DNA of 64,000 nucleotides from Pleurodeles waltl (GCF_031143425.1 NC_090451.1:667864508-667928507), one strand, 5' to 3'; positions 24,114 to 36,570 are shown, counted from the stretch's first letter. Notes: generated from the sequence alone by a model not told the origin. Made by a program: numbers and translations.

Positions 24114-24118
24114 CTATG

Positions 24119-24955
24119 TGCCTACACTGACAGTGCCCTAAAAGCAATTTTTATAGTGACAGGCCAATCTCTCCGATGTAGAAAATCAGAGTACAGCGTG
24201 AAATAATAATATAGTATCTCAAGAATTGGACCAGTTAGAAAAATGACTAAACAAGTATTTTAAAAATCCAATTCAATGGTGAAGTCTGATTTTTAATTAA
24301 AAAAAATAAGAAACAGGAAGTTTTAGAAAGTGGACCGTTACCAACATGAACTGCCAGAAGGATAATTAGCATATGCATCTGCCAGCTCCCAGACAGTAAT
24401 TAGACCTGCGTAAGTGTGAAAGAGGTGTTGAATGGCTCCCACGAGCAAACAATAGGCTGACCTGAATAAGCAGAAAGGACTATTCAGAGTTTAACAGAAT
24501 ATGAAAGGTGGTGGCTGTGTACCTTCTTTTAATAACAGTGTCAGATCCTGCTTGACAGTTCTGTGAGCCACATGTAACACTTGGGATGCACTTGAACAGG
24601 AGAGAAGAGGATGCCAAGACACTTCATGTGTAGTCACTGTTTGGATGCTGGAAGACCCAACATCTGTCTTGCCAGACTTCGGTCTCTGGGTTTGTTGTGT
24701 GTACTATACATGCCTTAAACTTGATTTTAGTTTTCGACACAGAGAAACACTGGATGTACCATCCTACGTTTCTCACTCATACCACCAGGTTTGGTATGTC
24801 CAAAGGCTTTCATATATTGAAAAAATGCCCGGACACAAGCCAGTTTTGGCCCTGTTTGTACAAAGACATACAGGAGGTACTGCAAAAGTAGGTAGGTCAG
24901 GGCCTGAGAACATTGGTTGGAGAAGCGAGAGGAGTCATTTCTAACCACTATCTAG
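24119..24955. other. Intergenic DNA, nothing recognised
   Basis: This is mixed-composition sequence before an LTR end. Overlapping short open frames on both strands show no domains. Confidence 0.4.
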
Positions 24956-24959
24956 TGCC

Positions 24960-25757
24960 AAGTATAAATGTGGCACCTCCAGGCACCAACTTCAGATCAC
25001 TTTTTGGATCTGCGTAATATCACAGTAAGGCTGGACCTTGCTATCAGTGACCTGGGATCAGCCATGAAGCAATGGGCCTGATCCCTCTTGTGCCCAGGAC
25101 AAAGAAGTGAACCCCATGGGTCAATTGGCTGACCCCCTGTGTGCTGACAGGGAGACAACATGTTGCACAAGGCCTTTTCCTGGAAGTACCCAGCTGACCA
25201 GTAGCAATTGGACCTAAACAGGACCTAGCTGTTGGCCTCTGCCTGGCACCTTGTGAGTTTCTAAATGCGTTCGCTGGGGTCCTGGAGGCCTCCTGTTGTG
25301 GTTGGGTCCTAAAAGCTTAAGCAGGTAAAATCTCTGATGGGGACAAACCTTGTTGGTGTATCTGAACAGCACTCCATCGCAGAGACATTACCACTGACTG
25401 TTAGCGCTATACTTTTTCTTGACACTGTTTCCACTTACCATTTTAAAAATGGATATCTCGGATTTCACTTATTGGATTTTTGTCATACTGGTGTAATTTT
25501 GTTCACTAAATTTTACCCTGTTTGTCCAATTCAGTTTGGTATTTTTATGTTTTTGCATTTGGACTTTATAACTGTTTTGATACTGCATAAATAAATTACA
25601 CATTGCCCTAAGTTAAGCCTGTGTGCTCTGTGCCATAGCTACCGAAGGGTGGAGCACACATTAATTTTTTGACTTTCAAGGTTCACCCCAACAAGTGTTG
25701 TGATTATTCCTGGAGGTGGGTACTTACCCATCACAAATAATAAGCCAATTTCTAACA
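24960..25757 (+). mobile_element. LTR 3' portion with polyadenylation signal
   Basis: The block ends TTTCTAACA (25749-25757), a typical CA-terminated LTR end. It carries an AATAAA-type signal (ATAAATAAATTACAC, about 25587-25601) roughly 160 bases before that end, followed by a GTGCTCTGTGCC stretch. The text resembles LTR families I associate with salamanders. The 5' end (expected TGTTAGAAA) was not found, so the start is approximate and the copy may be truncated. No coding remnants are present. Confidence 0.5.
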
Positions 25758-25939
25758 ATTTTGAATACTTTCAAGTTCAGGTTCACTAAGAGAAGAGAAA
25801 AAACTGCAAGTGAACTTATTTAACAGGTAAATTAGCGTATATGCTTCGCTAACCTCTCGAAAGGCCAAAACAAATATCTTTACAATTGCCCTGGTTTAGG
25901 AGAGAGAATTAAACACTGCAAAATATACTGAAACTGTAA

Positions 25940-28652
25940 ATGCTTGGTTACTCCCACTTTTGGCCTGTTTGTCAGTGTGTTTGACTGTGTGTAGGACCCC
26001 AGTAGTTATATCTCTCTCCTCTAAATTTGGTGGTTACATACTCAGTATTTCACCCAAAATTGGTATGCTGGTGCCCCCTTATAAGTCCCTAGTATATGGT
26101 ACTTAGTTACCCAGGGCATTGGGGTTCCAGGGGATCCCTAAGGCCTGCAGTATATATTTTGCCACCCACTGGGGGCCCATGCAAAGGCTTCTGCAGGACT
26201 ACCATTGCAGCCTGCGTGAAAAGGTGCAAGCACCCTTTCACTGCCATTTACACTGCACCAGGTCACCTATAAGTCACCCCTAAGGCAGGCCTTCCAGCCC
26301 TGAGGGCAGTATGCAACGTACCTATGTGTGAGGGCACCCCTGCACTAGCAGAGGTGCCCCCACGAACTCCAGGACCATTTACCCAGACTTTGTGAGTGCG
26401 GAACACCATTTAACGCGTGTACTGGACATAGGTCACTACCAATGTCCAGCTACATAATGGTAACTCCAAACATAGGCATGTTTGGTATCAAACATGTAGG
26501 AATCATACCCCCATGCTTTTGCATGCATGGGATGTATGATCCCACACACTCTGGGGGCTCCTTAGAGGACCCCAAGTACTGCTGTTTCAGCCCTCTGAGG
26601 TTTTCCCGGCAGCCCCTGCTGCTGCCACCTCACGGACTGGTTTCTGCCCTCCTGTTTCTTGAAAAGCTCAAGCCCAGGAAGGCAGAAAAAGAATTTCCTT
26701 TGGGAGAGGGGTGTCACACCCCCTCCCTTTGGAAATAGGTGTTACAGGCTTGGGAGGAGTAGCCTCCCCAAGTCACTAGAAACGCTTTTGAAGGGCACAT
26801 TTGGTGCCCTCCTTGCATAATCTAGTCTACACCTGTTCAGGGGTCCCCAGTCCCTGCTTTGGCGTGAAACTGGACAAAGGATAGGGGAATGGCCACTCCC
26901 CTGTCCATCACCACCCCAGGGGTGGTGCTCAGAGCTCCTCCAGAGAGCCCCTGGGTTTTGCCATCTTGGATTCCAAGTTGGCAGGGAACTCTGGGAGCAT
27001 CTGAGTGGCCAGTGCAGCAGGGGACGTCAAAGCCCTCCCCGACAGGTGCTTACCTGGTTAGCTGACTAATCCCCTTTTTTGGGCTATTTAGGGTCTCTCC
27101 TTTGGGTGGTTCATCAGATTAGGATTGCAAGACTGCAGCAGGAATCCTCTGCATCCTCCACTTCAACTTCTCGCTGAAGAAACTTCATATGTACCCTCCA
27201 GGAACTCTACAAACTGCAACAAAGAAGAAAGATGCCTGCTGCAACATTGTATCTTCAGCTCCTGCCAGCAACTGCAACTGTTTCCCGGTCGTGCCTCCTC
27301 TGAGGACAGCCCATCTTCAGCCTGCACCAGAAGAGCGAAGGAACCTCCCTCTGGGTGAAGGAGTCACTCCCCTGCTTCAGCAGGCACCTACTGCAACGAC
27401 GACAGCCATTGTGGATCCCCTCTCTCTTGCTGAATGAGTCGATCCTGCATCACGGGTGGTGGACTGAAGTAGTCCCAACGGTGCTCACGTCCAACTGTCC
27501 AACTTTGGTGGAGGTAAGAGCTTGCCTCCCCACGCAAGACAGTACCCCCGTGCACCATGTGTTTTGCAGTTGCCAAGGCTTGTTGGCATCCTTCCACAAA
27601 GTTCTTAGCTCATTTTGCAGTTCCAGCACTCTATCCTGCGACGCACAGCTTCCTGAGTGGTTCTCCGGTGGCGTGGGAGCCTTTGTCATCATGCTGCGTG
27701 GACCTTTTTTTGCACCTCCTTGTCCCCGTCCTGTGGGACTCCTGTGTGTGCTGCCTGGTCTCCTGTGGGCTCTCTGAGTTGCTGAGAGCCCCCCCGTCGA
27801 CTCCCCCGCCTGGGTTGAGTCCAGCTGGTCCTTCCTGGTACCCAGCAGCACCATTTTCCCCAAACCGCAAGCTTTGCATGTGCCAATGCTTGTTAGCAGA
27901 CTCCAGTGACGCAAACCAAACTGCAATCCTCTAACCAGCATGGGAATTCACTTGCACCAACCAGGTACCCGACTCAGTCTTCTTGGGTGCAATACTGACT
28001 GTTCTTCCTCTCCTGTGGTTCTTCTTTTGCACCTTCATCCAGGTTAGCAGGGGCTCCTGTTCTTCCTGAGCTCTTCTGTGCTTCTTGGACTTGGTCCCCT
28101 TCTTCCACAGGTCTTCAGGTCCAAGAATACACCGCTGGTGTCTTGCAGTCTCTTCTGGATCTTGCATAATCCTTCTTTTCGTTTCTGTGTGTGTTCTGGG
28201 AAAGTTACTGTGTTTTAACCCTGCTTTCCTGGGCTCTGGGGTGGGTTCTAGTACTTACCTTTGGGGTTTTCTAGTACTCCCAGCACCCCTCCACACACAC
28301 TTGTCTAGGTGGGAGACTGGCTTTCGCATTCCACTTTCTTAGTATATGGTTTCTGCTCCCACTAGGCCCATTTCTAACTATTGTGATTTTCACTAATTTC
28401 ACTGTTTTCTAACTGTTTCTGTATTTTCTGCATACTAGTGTATATAATTTGTGTATTACTTACCTCCTAAGGGAGTAAAGTTTCTATGGTATTTTTGGTA
28501 TTTGTGTCACCAAAATAAAGTACCTTGTTTTCTTTCAAGTGTGCGAGTACTGTGTGACTCCAGTGGTATTGCATGAACTTTGTATGTCTCCTAGATAAGC
28601 CTTGGCTGCTCATCCACTGCTACCTCTAGAGAGCCTGGCTTCTAGACATTGC
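25940..28652 (+). mobile_element. Long LTR, plus orientation, main (5') part
   Basis: This is the plus-strand copy of a roughly 3-kb LTR family. It shares a string of blocks with the inverted copy at 28653-31649. These include CCTAGTATATGGTACT (about 26090), TTTGTGAGTGCGG (about 26390), TGGCGTGAAACTGGACAAAGG (about 26861), a CTATTTAGGGTCTC core-promoter-like site (27084) and an AATAAAGTACCTTG polyadenylation site (28514). Its 3' end is displaced to 31655-31734 by the insertion of the second LTR. It encodes no protein; open frames inside are compositional. The 5' boundary is approximate. Confidence 0.8.
28648..28652. repeat. Target-site duplication ATTGC, left copy
   Basis: ATTGC directly precedes the TGTAGG end of the inserted LTR and recurs directly after its CCTACA end. 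Five-base duplications are normal for LTR retroelement integration. Confidence 0.85.
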
Positions 28653-31649
28653 TGTAGGGGGCTGGCCTGGCTTGTAGTGGGTACCAAGGGGTACTTACAC
28701 CTTGCACCAGGTCCAGGTATCCCTTATTAGTGTAGAGGGGTGTCTAGCAGCTTAGGCTGATAGAAAAGGTAGCTTAAGCTGAACTAGGAGACGAGTGAAG
28801 CTCCTACAGTACCACTGGTGTCATATGCACAATATCATAAGAAAACACAATACACAGATATACTAAAAATAAAGGTACTTTATTTTTATGACAATATACC
28901 AAAAGTATCTCAGTGAGTACCCTCAGTAGGAGGATAGCAAATAGACACAAGATATGTGTACACAATACCAAAAATATGCAGTAATAGCAATAGAAAACAG
29001 TGCAAGCAATGTATAGTCACAATAGATTGCAATGGGAGCACATAGGTATAGGGGCAACACAAACCATATACTCCAAAAGTGGAATGCGAATCACGAATGG
29101 ACCCCAAACCTATGTGACCTCGTAGAGGGTCGCTGGCACTGTAAGAAAACAGTGAGGGTTAGAAAAATAGCCCACCCCAAGACCCTGAAAAGTGGGTGCA
29201 AAGTGCACCTAAGTTCCCCAGAGAGCACAGAAGTCGTGATAGGGGAATTCTGCAAGGAAGACCAACACCAGCAATGCAACAACAATGGATTTCCAGACGA
29301 GAGTACCTGTGGAACAAGGGGACCAAGTCCAAAAGTCATGATCAAGTCGGGAGTGGGCAGATGCCCAGGAAATGCCAGCTGTGGGTGCAAAGAAGCTGCC
29401 ACCGGATGGTAGAAGCTGTGGATTCTGCAAGAACGAAGAGGGCTAGAAACTTCCCCTTTGGAGGATGGATGTCCCACGTCGTGAAGAAGCTTGCAGAGGT
29501 GTTTCCGTGCAGAAAGACCGCAAACAAGCCTTGCTAGCTGCAAGGGTCGCGGTTAGGATTTTTGGATGCTGCTGTGGCCCAGGAGGGACCAGGATGTCGC
29601 CAATTGCGTGAGGAGACAGAGGGGGCGCCCAGCAAGACAAGGAGCCCACTCAGAAGCAAGCAGCACCTGCAGAAGTGCCGGAACAGGCACTACGAAGAAG
29701 AGTGAACCGGAGCTCACCCGAAGTCACAAAGGAAGGTCCCACGACGCCGGAGGACAACTCAGGAGGTCGTGCACTACAGGTTAGAGTGTCAGGGACCCAG
29801 GCTTGGCTGTGCACAAAGGAAATCCTGGAAGAGTGCACAGGAGCCGGAGCAGCTGCAAATCACGCGGTACCCAGCAATGCAGTCTAGCGTGGGGAGGCAA
29901 GGACTTAACTCCACCAAACTTGGACTGAAGAGTCACTAGACTGTGGGAGTCACTTGGACAGAGTTGCTGAGTTCCAGGGACCACGCTCGTCGTGCTGAGA
30001 GGGGACCCAGAGGACCAGTGATGCAGTCTTTTGGTGCCTGCGGTTGCAGGGGGAAGATTCCGTCGACCCACGGGAGATTTCTTCGGAGCTTCTAGTGCAG
30101 AGAGGAGGCAGACTACCCCCACAGCATGCACCACCAGGAAAGCAGTCGAGAAGGCGGCAGGATCAGCGATACAAGGTTGCAGTAGTCGTCTTTGCTACTT
30201 TGTTGCGGTTTTGCAGGCTTCCAGCGCGGTCAGCAGTCGGTTCCTTGGTAGAAGGTGAAGAGAGAGATGCAGAGGAACTCTGATGAGCTCTTGCATTCGT
30301 TATCTAAAGAATTCCCCAAAGCAGAGACGCTAAATAGCCAGAAAAGGAGGTTTGGCTACCTAGGAAGGAGGATAGGCTAGCAACACAGGTAAGAGCCTAT
30401 CAGAAGGAGTCTCTGACGTCACCTGCTGGCCCTGTCCACTCAGAGCAGTCCAGTGTGCCAGCAGCACCTCTGTTTCCAAGATGGCAGAGGTCTGGAGCAC
30501 ACTGGAGGAGCTCTGGGCACCTCCCAGGGGAGGTGCAGGTCAGGGGAGTGGTCACTCCCCTTTCCTTTGTCCAGTTTCGCGCCAGAGCAGGGCTGGGGGA
30601 TCCCTGAACCGGTGTAGACTGGCTTATGCAGAGATGGGCACCATCTGTGCCCATCAAAGCATTTCCAGAGGCTGGGGGAGGCTACTCCTCCCCAGCCCTG
30701 ACACCTTTTTCCAAAGGGAGAGGGTGTAACACCCTCTCTCTGAGGAAGTCCTTTGTTCTGCCTTCCTGGGCCAAGCCTGGCTGGACCCCAGGAGGGCAGA
30801 AACCTGTCTGAGGGGTTGGCAGCAGCAGCAGCTGCAATGAAACCCCGGGAAAGGTAGTTTGGCAGTGCCCGGGTCTGTGCTAGAGACCCGGGGGATCATG
30901 GGATTGTCTCACCAATGCCAGGATGGCATTGGGGGGGGGGGGGAGGGGGGGGCAATTCCATGATCTTAGACATGTTACATGGCCATATTCGGAGTTACCA
31001 TTGTGAAGCTATACATAGGTAGTGACCTATGTATAGTGCACACGTGTAATGGTGTCCCCGCACTCACAAAGTCCGGAGAATTTGCCCTGAACAATATTGG
31101 GGCACCTTGGCTAGTGCCAGGGTGCCCACACACTAAGTAACTTAGCACCCAACCTTTACCAGGTAAAGGTTAGACATATAGGTGACTTATAAGTTACTTA
31201 AGTGCAGTGGTAAATGGCTGTGAAATAACGTGGACGTTATTTCACTCAGGCTGCAGTGGCAGGCCTGTGTAAGAATTGTCAGAGCTCCCTATGGGTGGCA
31301 AAAGAAATGCTGCAGCCCATAGGGATCTCCTGGAACCCCAATACCCTGGGTACCTCAGTACCATATACTAGGGAATTATAAGGGTCTTCCAGTATGCCAA
31401 TGTAAATTGGTGAAATTGGTCACTAGCCTGTTAGTGACAATTTGGAAAGAAATGAGAGAGCATAACCACTGAGGTTCTGGTTAGCAGAGCCTCAGTGAGA
31501 CAGTTAGTCATCACACAGGTAACACATACAGGGCACACTTATGAGCACTGGGGCCCTGGCTGGCAGGGTCCCAGTGACACATACAACTAAAAACATATAT
31601 ACAGTGAAATATGGGGGTAACATGCCAGGCAAGATGGTACTTTCCTACA
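28653..31649 (-). mobile_element. Solo LTR (2997 bp), minus orientation, nested
   Basis: In its own orientation the element starts TGTAGGAAAGTACC (at 31649) and ends CCCCCTACA (at 28653). This gives TG...CA ends with a 6-bp inverted repeat, flanked by perfect ATTGC duplications. It carries a CTATTTAG box (plus 30331-30337, reversed) and AATAAAGTACC (plus 28879-28884, reversed) near the 3' end, as expected of an LTR with promoter and poly(A) site. There is no internal retroviral region on either side, so it is a solo LTR. It interrupts a related plus-strand LTR. Open frames inside it are not genes. A poly-G tract (about 30931-30952) disrupts a conserved palindromic spot. Confidence 0.85.
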
Positions 31650-31654
31650 ATTGC
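31650..31654. repeat. Target-site duplication ATTGC, right copy
   Basis: Right-hand partner of the ATTGC at 28648-28652. Removing the insertion plus one copy restores a continuous reading of the outer LTR across the junction. Confidence 0.85.
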
Positions 31655-31734
31655 CTACACTACACTAATAAGGGATAACTGGACCTGGTATAAGGTGTAA
31701 GTACCATAGGTACAAACCAGGCCAGCCTCCCACA
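31655..31734 (+). mobile_element. Displaced 3' end of the outer LTR
   Basis: CACTAATAAGGGATAACTGG followed by GGTGTAAGTACC and CAGGCCAGCC, ending CCTCCCACA at 31734, is the 3' terminus of the outer plus-strand LTR. Matching blocks appear in reverse at the 3' end of the inserted LTR (28653-28735), which is why the two ends at first look like long terminal inverted repeats of one element. Confidence 0.8.
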
Positions 31735-34263
31735 GCGATTATTATTATTATTTTTTTTTTTTTTTACTTTACACCCAAATGTGAACTGAGATGATTGAGT
31801 GCATTTTGAGACAATTTTTTTCTGAAACAGAGAGCAGCAACAAGAACTCTATGCCATCACAATTCCAACACATACATAGGTTGCTGGTAGTCACCATCAC
31901 AGTTTCAATGTACCACCCATGCTAGACTTTATGAAGATTTGTTCACAAATACATTTTTATACAGGATGTTACTAAAGATACTAAAGATCGTGGTTGAATA
32001 TTGTGAATGATTTCACTTGTGATCTAAGGTTAAACACACAATAAGGAAAGGTTTAGCAGCATATCTAGATTTATAAATGGAAATTTTGGACGAAGCAATG
32101 TTTACTAGAAAAGAGCTGGGTGTTTCTGTGCAAAAATGCGCATCAACTCAGCCTAAGATGGTTAACTTCCTATTGATAAGTCTTTCGCTGTAGTCGTAAT
32201 GAATAATTTGTGTAGATTTGAATTATGGAAGTATCCACACAGCATATTTAAGGGGCCCAAAATGAAAATGTAGTCTCTACTTATTACCTGACCATAGAAC
32301 CAGCCAGAATGAGAAGGCTATATTAGTTACCTGGTTGTATATCAAAGAAATCAAATAGTGCTACGATTGATTGGAAAAGTGACTTTTGTTGTCCATAGAG
32401 GAGATTTGAAAATATGTATAAAGCAGACTTCAGATTATCCTTAGGAAATATTCAGGCTTAGAGATGCTTGGCCATCACTTCCAATAAACAAATCCCAGAA
32501 AGGATATTTTGAAAGGTTTCCTGAAGCACACACTTGAACCCCAGAGGGTTTCTTAAAGTTAGTGCTAAGCCGTCACCAAAGAAAAAAATATCTTAACGCC
32601 TATCTAGGAGTATTGGACACCCCGAAATCCAAAAGATTAAGAGAACATGAAAGATTTAGCTTTAGCTCTTTCCGCAAGGCAAAATGTGTCTGAATTGACC
32701 TTAAGTGCACTGTACAGTTACTCTACAAGAGCTGGAAAACAAAATGGGCATCCTTTTCCCATCCTAACTACGCTGGACCCTGATCCTTCTTAAGCTTAAA
32801 AGAGTGAGAAGTTAAATTATTGGTTCTGCTTTGCATATTAAAGCGTTATTAGACACAGTCATCTAAGTTGTGTCAAACACTGCATGCATTATGTAGAATA
32901 CTTTGAAGTTAATGGTCTGTTTCAGTGGTAGTGAGAGGAGGCTGATTCTAGCCTGAGAGACACAATCAAATGTCTTCAGGGATGCTACTGTATGAACAGA
33001 AAAGTTATGTGCTCCTTGAGGTTACAATAGTTAATTGTGGAAGAATTCCATGCAAGACTACATTGACCTGAAGCTCCTGCGACAGGAAAGGTAGAATTTT
33101 CCCCATGTGTCTATATGGACTTTATTATGTTTTTTTCCCACCTATCATCCTTTATTTTGTTTTTGGAAGATTGTGCCTTTTTATTTCTAGAAAAATATGC
33201 TAAAGAGCGCATTCTAGGAATATATCCCTCCAAATTCCCACTCTTAGCACACAGTTTTTTAGCACGATAACATTTTTGCGCGAAAAATAATTTTGTATTA
33301 ATTTTCATCAGCAATTGAATTGTGAAACTTGACGATATCTTTCTCTGTAAAATGTATGTTTTTTACACCTGTAAATTACGTGGTGCAACTTATTAGAGAA
33401 GCCAACATATAGTTTTTTTTTTATCTTTCAGACTGCTTACTAACCAAGCAATAATTTATATAGGAAGAACTGAATTAGCCACTTGTTTCATAGATTTATG
33501 GAAAAAGCATGAGAGGTGTAGTTTTTTTCATTATTTTTGGGACATTTATGCAGCACTGAAGCCCATAGGCTTCTGAGTGTCTGTGGACATCTTTTATTGC
33601 CACTATTTAGAAAGTAACAGTTTTTTTTTTGTTCCGAATGTCTGAGAGTTCTATACGTTTCAGGTTGGACATCAGGTGTTCTTCCTCGAGCCTTGGCTCT
33701 TTTTATCCAAGGATCGGCGATTGGATTATTGCCAAGCGATCTTTATATACCTAATAGAGATATAGCCTCCTCATTGATGGAGAATATTTTTTTTCCTCAC
33801 CTGTATTTCGGTTGCATTTTTCTTGTAGTTTCAGACATTAAGGTTGAAGATCTTGATCTATGAGGTTTGGGTAACAATGTATTTTTAAAATAACATATGC
33901 AAGTCACATGTTTCCACCAGAGAATGTCTTTAAAAAGGCCTCATGGGTAAAAATGTTCAGATCTCCTGAAAATGGCTTGTTTTAATCATGGAAAATGTAT
34001 GATTCGGTTCTGCAGTGGGTTTTTTCTCATATGGTGTTTTGAGGTGATGAATGTTGTAAATCGGACCAATACCACACCAGTGCACAAACCACCAAGCATG
34101 TGCTAATAATGTAGATGGTGCCTAAGAATGTATGCATGGCTACGGTTGGACACAAAAGCCTCAGTGCATTCACCAGACCAGTGCGTTCATGGTGTTGTGA
34201 AACGCCATGGAAAGGTCTCAGAAGCTCATGCAATAATCTAAATTAAGCCTTCAGAGAAGGACA
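31735..34263. other. Intergenic DNA, T tract, nothing recognised
   Basis: A (TTA)n/T tract lies at 31740-31766, immediately after the LTR. The rest is A/T-rich with no gene or named repeat visible. Confidence 0.45.
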
Positions 34264-34696
34264 CAGCTCTTTAGATGAGGTGAAATATTTAAAAGTAACT
34301 GTGTTCTTTTTTTGAGGAAACTACATTTATCATGATGCAATGGGGCTGATTATTTGCTGGGATGTTAGGCAGGTGTGCTCCTAACTGTTTGTAACTTTAA
34401 AAAGGCTCCCTTGAGCAGGCACCGGCATGCCAGTGAAGAGGTATTGAAACCGGATGATTAATGGCAGCATTTCCAGCACCCCGCAAACTTGTTCTCTGCT
34501 GAAGAAGGGATTAACCCAGAAACACATGTGTCCAGAGATGCACAGCAAAGGCTGCACCTATTTAGAGGTGAAATATTTAAAAGTAACTGAGTTCGTTTTT
34601 TGAGGAAACTACATTTACCATGATGCAATGGGGCTGATTATTTGCTGGGATGTTAGGCAGGTGCGCTCCTAACTGTTTGCAGCTCTTTAGATGAGG
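34264..34696. repeat. 115-bp direct repeats bounded by CAGCTCTTTAGATGAG
   Basis: A 115-bp sequence starting GAGGTGAAATATTT and ending CTAACTGTTTG occurs at 34277-34391 and again, with few changes, at 34565-34679. The phrase CAGCTCTTTAGATGAGG stands at the start of the first copy (from 34264) and directly after the second (34680-34696). The layout could be a 400-bp insertion with 17-bp target duplication and LTR-like internal repeats, or an unequal duplication. The spacer contains CTGAAGAAGGGATTAACCC and no coding frame. Confidence 0.65.
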
Positions 34697-36282
34697 CCTG
34701 CAGAACTGGTCTTAGTATGCATGTGTGATCACCAGAACTTGTTGCAGTTTTCCAAGTAGAGACTATAGAATGTGGTTTAAATAATCCAGACAAGGTCTGC
34801 AACACTGCTTATAGTAACTGAGGTGAGGCCTTCATAATCGGACACATAACCCTACTTATGCCTTTTCCTGTGATGTGTATAATGCCACACTACCTCACTT
34901 TTCTGCTTATTCCTCTCCCTCTGAGCATCACCTCTGCTCTCGCTTGCCCAGGGACCCACTCCTTTTACCCACCTTAGGGTCTTTGGATATGAAAAAGAAA
35001 TATTGATGTACTTGATAGGAATAGGCTTCTAAAACTTCTTATGGATTTTACATTTTGCTAGGATCTCACTGCCGCATCCTTGGGGAAAAAGTACATTGGA
35101 TTGCATTTTCAGCATCAAACGCATAGATACTGGTTTGAATACCAATTTGTACCTTTGCACATGAGTTTAAGCATTCCTATTATTAGGCAATCGACTGAAC
35201 AAATTCTGTTCTGTATATTCTTGGGATAATGCTACGGTGATGCTGAATTACACTTTCCATTTTTTCTGTACTACTCAGAGCCAGTTACAATTAAAACGCT
35301 TTGTAATTTTAATAGTGATTATGGAAGTTTGGTGGTTGCCCCATTTGTAATAATCTAGCTATTCCAAAGAACACATTTGGAGCACAATTATTGGTGGGAT
35401 GTTTTATGCCCATGTACTACATCAAGGGAGCAAAATACAGAGATAGCCATATCTTTGAAACCCTTGCACTCTGGCCCTGACTATTAAAAAATGAATTGGG
35501 CACAATCTTTTAACTTGTATCCATGTGCATGGACTTCGTAAGCACTTGGGACTGTGTTCCAGTCCACTCTTTTTTTTTCTTTGTGCACTCTCCCACTCCA
35601 GTCGTCTGAGATAAGTATACAGCACAGGAATGCATTCCTGAATGCTTACCAATAACTGTTTAATTTGAGCATTTTAAATATCACTTTTTTCCAAAAGTGA
35701 GATACCCTAAAAGCATTAGCCCTCTACTCACTATGTCGGAGTTCTCGAATTACACCTTACAGATAATGCTTAAACCAGTCTGGGTTATTTGTGTTGCATT
35801 CTAGATGCCGGGATATAGACCTTAATTTGTGATAATATTGACCGGCACACATTGCCTCTACAATATTGACCACCAACATTATTGTCAAGGTAAGCAGCAA
35901 GTGAGGCTGTATATCCTATTCTAACTCTATATCTATTTACCTTGAATATAAATGTTGATAGACAACATTTTAGAATGACTTGTACTGTGGTAAAATAGCT
36001 TATCTTTCAATTCCATTAATGACCAAATGTGTCCTTTCATTTCCAATGCCCCTAAGTACTCAAATGTCCTCTCTTGTTGCCTGTGTCTATTTGCCACTGC
36101 CTTCTTATAAGCCAAAGACGAGATGGCAGTTCAATCCATTCTTTGTCCGTCATCTTACTTTTGTACTTTGTTTGGTTATATAACAAGTACTTTAGCTTAA
36201 TGACAATATATATGAAATGAAACACAGATTTTACAATGGACAGACACCATAGTGTGGGTGCTCTTTAAATATTCAACGCTTC
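34697..36282. other. Intergenic DNA, nothing recognised
   Basis: I see no gene, structured RNA or named repeat in this A/T-rich interval. Confidence 0.45.
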
Positions 36283-36570
36283 TGCTACTGACCTCACTCC
36301 CAAAACTGAAGGTGGGCTTTGCTGCGGGTACCTGCTTATGACACCATTAGGACCCAAGATGTTCTGTGCTGCTGCTACCACCTGATGTACCTGTCACGGC
36401 CCTAGTTCGCCAGCTTTGCCTCTACCAGTGGATGCCACAGCCAATACCCAAGCTGTCTGTACTGCTGCTCCCACCCAATGGCACCTCCAAAGACACAAGG
36501 TGGTCTACATCGCTGATACAACCTACTGCTACTGCCAAAACTCAAGGCTGGTTTTCATTGGTACCAATTA
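36283..36570. repeat. ~45-50-bp degenerate minisatellite
   Basis: About six degenerate copies share GCTGCT(A/C)CCACC at the start and CCCAAG(C/A)TG(G/T) near the end, with unit lengths of about 45-50 bp. The short proline-, leucine- and threonine-rich open frames crossing it follow from the repeat and are not treated as genes. Confidence 0.55.

Noticed and set aside
27125..30899. Many overlapping open frames of 60-163 codons on both strands
   Set aside because: They lie wholly inside the two opposed LTRs, appear on both strands at once, contain no domain, and follow from GC-rich repeat composition.
28653..31734. A 3-kb DNA transposon with ~75-bp terminal inverted repeats
   Set aside because: The right-hand 'repeat' is the displaced 3' end of the outer LTR. 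The ATTGC duplications sit inside it, at 28648-28652 and 31650-31654, and define the true inserted element.
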